From Aristaeella hokkaidonensis (GTDB lineage: Bacteria > Bacillota > Clostridia > Christensenellales > Aristaeellaceae), in contig NZ_CP068393.1 of the NCBI RefSeq assembly GCF_018128945.1, positions 3,286,001 through 3,350,000 of the forward strand: a stretch of 64,000 nt of DNA, read 5' to 3'. Each line of letters starts with the position of its first letter. Position 1 is the first letter of the stretch. This document shows, piece after piece, positions 62,529-64,000 of this stretch. The notes beneath the pieces are model-generated. The model did no database searches. It was not told the DNA's origin and was given only the letters and a program-made list of their open reading frames with translations. A program made the position numbers and the translations under genes.

Positions 62529-63848
62529 ATGAATAAACATTCTATCAAACAACTTTACAGTTTTCTTTTGCTATGGGGATCACAGACCGTATCCCAGCTT
62601 GGGACGGCCATGACGGATTATGCGATCATTATCTGGGTATACAGCCAGAAAGGAACCGCGTCCAGTGTGACCCTGCTGACAGTATGCTCTTTTCTGCCGA
62701 CGATTTTTCTTCGCTTCCTGGCGGGAAGCATGGTGGATCGATGGAACAAAAAGCGCATAATGCTGATCGCGGACCTGCTGGCAGCCTGCGGTACGCTGGC
62801 TGTGTTTGTGCTGCATTCCGCGGAGGTTCTGCAGATCTGGCATCTGTATGCGATCAACTTCCTGCTGAGCCTGATGAACGCCTTCCAGGAACCTGCCTCC
62901 TTTGTTGCGGTCAGTATGCTGGTGCCAAAGGAACACTATGCCCGGGCCAGCGGCCTGCAGGGATTCGGCGGAGCAGCGATATCCATACTGGCGCCGGCAC
63001 TTGGTGCGCTGCTGCTGGCATACGGCGGGCTGGAACTGGTGCTGATCATCGACCTGGTGACTTTTGCCATTGCCTTCCTGGTGCTGCTTTTCCTGATCCG
63101 GATACCGGAGACAGAAAAAAAGGAAACGGAAGAGGAGCCATTCTCCAAGACATGCCTGGCCGGGATCCGGTATCTCCGGGAGCATACCGCGATTCTCCGG
63201 ATTGCCCTGTTCCTGGCGGTGATCAACTTTTTGGCGAAGCTGGGTAACGACGGGATGCTCTCGCCCTTTATCCTGGGCCGGACAGGAAATAACCAGCCGG
63301 TACTGGGCGCGGTGGAGAGCTTTACAGCTTTGGGTGTGCTGGTCGGAAGCCTGCTTGTGACCCTGATGAAACCGGCGAAGAAACGGATTCCGCTGATCTT
63401 TATCACAACCGGCCTGATCTTTTTCGGGAACATCATCCAGAGCCTGACTTCCCAGCCGTGGCTTTGGTGTGCGGCGGCCTTTGGCAGTTATCTGTTTGCC
63501 GCGGTGATGAATGTAAATATGGATACACTGATGCGGGAAAAGGTTCCGCTGGAAATGCAGGGACGGGTGTTTTCCGCGAAGAGTACGCTTCAGAATTTCA
63601 CGATTCCGATTGCACTCCTGCTGGGCGGCCTGCTGGCAGATACGGTATTTGAACCGTTTATGCTGGCGGATTCCCCGCTGCAGAGAATCCTGACCTGCTT
63701 GTTCGGTATTGGAAAAGGAACAGGGATCGGCCTGATGTTCTTTATTGTCGGAGTTGCCGGAATGCTGATCAGCTTTACCAGGCTGCGCAAGCCGATTTAC
63801 AGGGAACTGGACCGGAAGGAAAACGAAATGATACAGACGAATGACTGA
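62529..63848 (+). CDS. MFS exporter, Mef-like (macrolide-efflux type family)
   Basis: 439 residues, about 12 TM segments. Begins YSFLLLWGSQTVSQLGTAMTDYAI and has FLAGSMVDRWNKKRIMLIADL between TM2 and TM3 and FQEPASFVAVSMLVPKEHYARASGL, the pattern of the MFS_3/Mef group. Mef proteins export macrolides, but many relatives have other or unknown substrates. AAGGAG lies 7 bases before the ATG. The leader peptide upstream supports an antibiotic-responsive role. Confidence 0.85.
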   Translation: MNKHSIKQLYSFLLLWGSQTVSQLGTAMTDYAIIIWVYSQKGTASSVTLLTVCSFLPTIFLRFLAGSMVDRWNKKRIMLIADLLAACGTLAVFVLHSAEVLQIWHLYAINFLLSLMNAFQEPASFVAVSMLVPKEHYARASGLQGFGGAAISILAPALGALLLAYGGLELVLIIDLVTFAIAFLVLLFLIRIPETEKKETEEEPFSKTCLAGIRYLREHTAILRIALFLAVINFLAKLGNDGMLSPFILGRTGNNQPVLGAVESFTALGVLVGSLLVTLMKPAKKRIPLIFITTGLIFFGNIIQSLTSQPWLWCAAAFGSYLFAAVMNVNMDTLMREKVPLEMQGRVFSAKSTLQNFTIPIALLLGGLLADTVFEPFMLADSPLQRILTCLFGIGKGTGIGLMFFIVGVAGMLISFTRLRKPIYRELDRKENEMIQTND

Positions 63849-63864
63849 TATGGAGGAAATAAAG

Positions 63865-64000
63865 ATGAACAGTAATAAAGCAATCGCTTTTTTCAGCGGA
63901 TTCCCGGATCGCCGGTTTACAGATGAAATTGCCGCGCGGCTGGAGAAGGAGCTGCCTGTACGCAGATGCATAGTATTTATCACTACCTGTCCGGTAGATT
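63865..64000 (+). CDS. Peptidase E / type 1 glutamine amidotransferase-like protein, N-terminal part
   Basis: Runs off the window after 45 codons. KAIAFFSGFPDRRFTDEIAARL and CIVFITTCPVD resemble the start of the S51 (dipeptidase E-like) family. GGAGG lies before the ATG, 16 bases after the MFS stop, so it is probably co-transcribed. The catalytic Ser lies beyond the window. Confidence 0.6.
   Translation, partial: MNSNKAIAFFSGFPDRRFTDEIAARLEKELPVRRCIVFITTCPVD

Overview
The window looks like the chromosome of an anaerobic Firmicute of the class Clostridia, probably a gut or rumen fibre degrader. The reasons are strong AGGAGG-type ribosome binding sites, TTGACA/TATAAT promoters, a T-box leader, an ANTAR nitrogen regulator beside glnA, the early-cobalt (anaerobic) cobalamin pathway, and several carbohydrate ABC systems beside an arabinofuranosidase fragment. 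The DNA is moderately GC-rich. The exact taxon is inference; a Christensenellales/Aristaeella-like lineage would fit. No rRNA, tRNA, CRISPR array, insertion sequence or phage gene was seen.

Layout. 0-8.9 kb: the 3' end of a GH51 arabinofuranosidase, a secreted DUF6273 protein (minus), a MATE exporter, an ABC ATPase plus FtsX-type permease with a two-component system behind it, and a NUDIX hydrolase. 8.8-21.8 kb (all minus): a cobalamin operon of 13 genes read from an adenosylcobalamin-type riboswitch. It starts with an exported CbiK-like chelatase, a small exported protein and a BtuF-like binding protein, then continues cbiH-btuC-btuD-cbiET-cbiF-cbiG-cbiD-cbiC-cbiA-cbiJ. 22-29 kb: tRNA-dihydrouridine synthase, an isochorismatase-like hydrolase, a MalEFG-type sugar transporter (minus), and a TetR-controlled flavodoxin-fold oxidoreductase cluster. 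29-36 kb: a membrane-anchored AraC regulator divergent from an LplABC-type oligosaccharide transporter and a PHP phosphatase. 36-50 kb: nitrogen assimilation, with guaA, asnB and dapL on the minus strand and glnA-nitR-gltB-gltD on the plus strand. 49.8-57.3 kb: a Trp T-box followed by trpEGDCFBA and a double-ACT protein. 57.3-64 kb: a loose accessory stretch (GNAT, AraC/GyrI, several uncharacterised proteins, an autoregulated MerR, transglutaminase-like protein, an MFS exporter with a probable leader-peptide attenuator, and the start of a peptidase-E-like gene).

How the genes work together. The cobalamin block converts sirohydrochlorin towards cobyrinate a,c-diamide, with an attached ABC uptake system and B12 feedback through the riboswitch; cbiL, cbiP, cbiB and the nucleotide-loop genes are not here. 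The nitrogen block holds GS-GOGAT plus glutamine- or glutamate-dependent enzymes (GuaA, AsnB, DapL). The leaders of glnA, dapL and nitR each contain the same small hairpin with an A1/G4 hexaloop, and in glnA and dapL it overlaps the 5' arm of a leader terminator placed almost at the transcription start. This fits ANTAR antitermination by the adjacent NitR and is the most interesting observation. The second is the 20-codon leader ORF before the MFS exporter, whose 3' end can enter a 19-bp stem that competes with an 8-bp stem hiding the exporter start.
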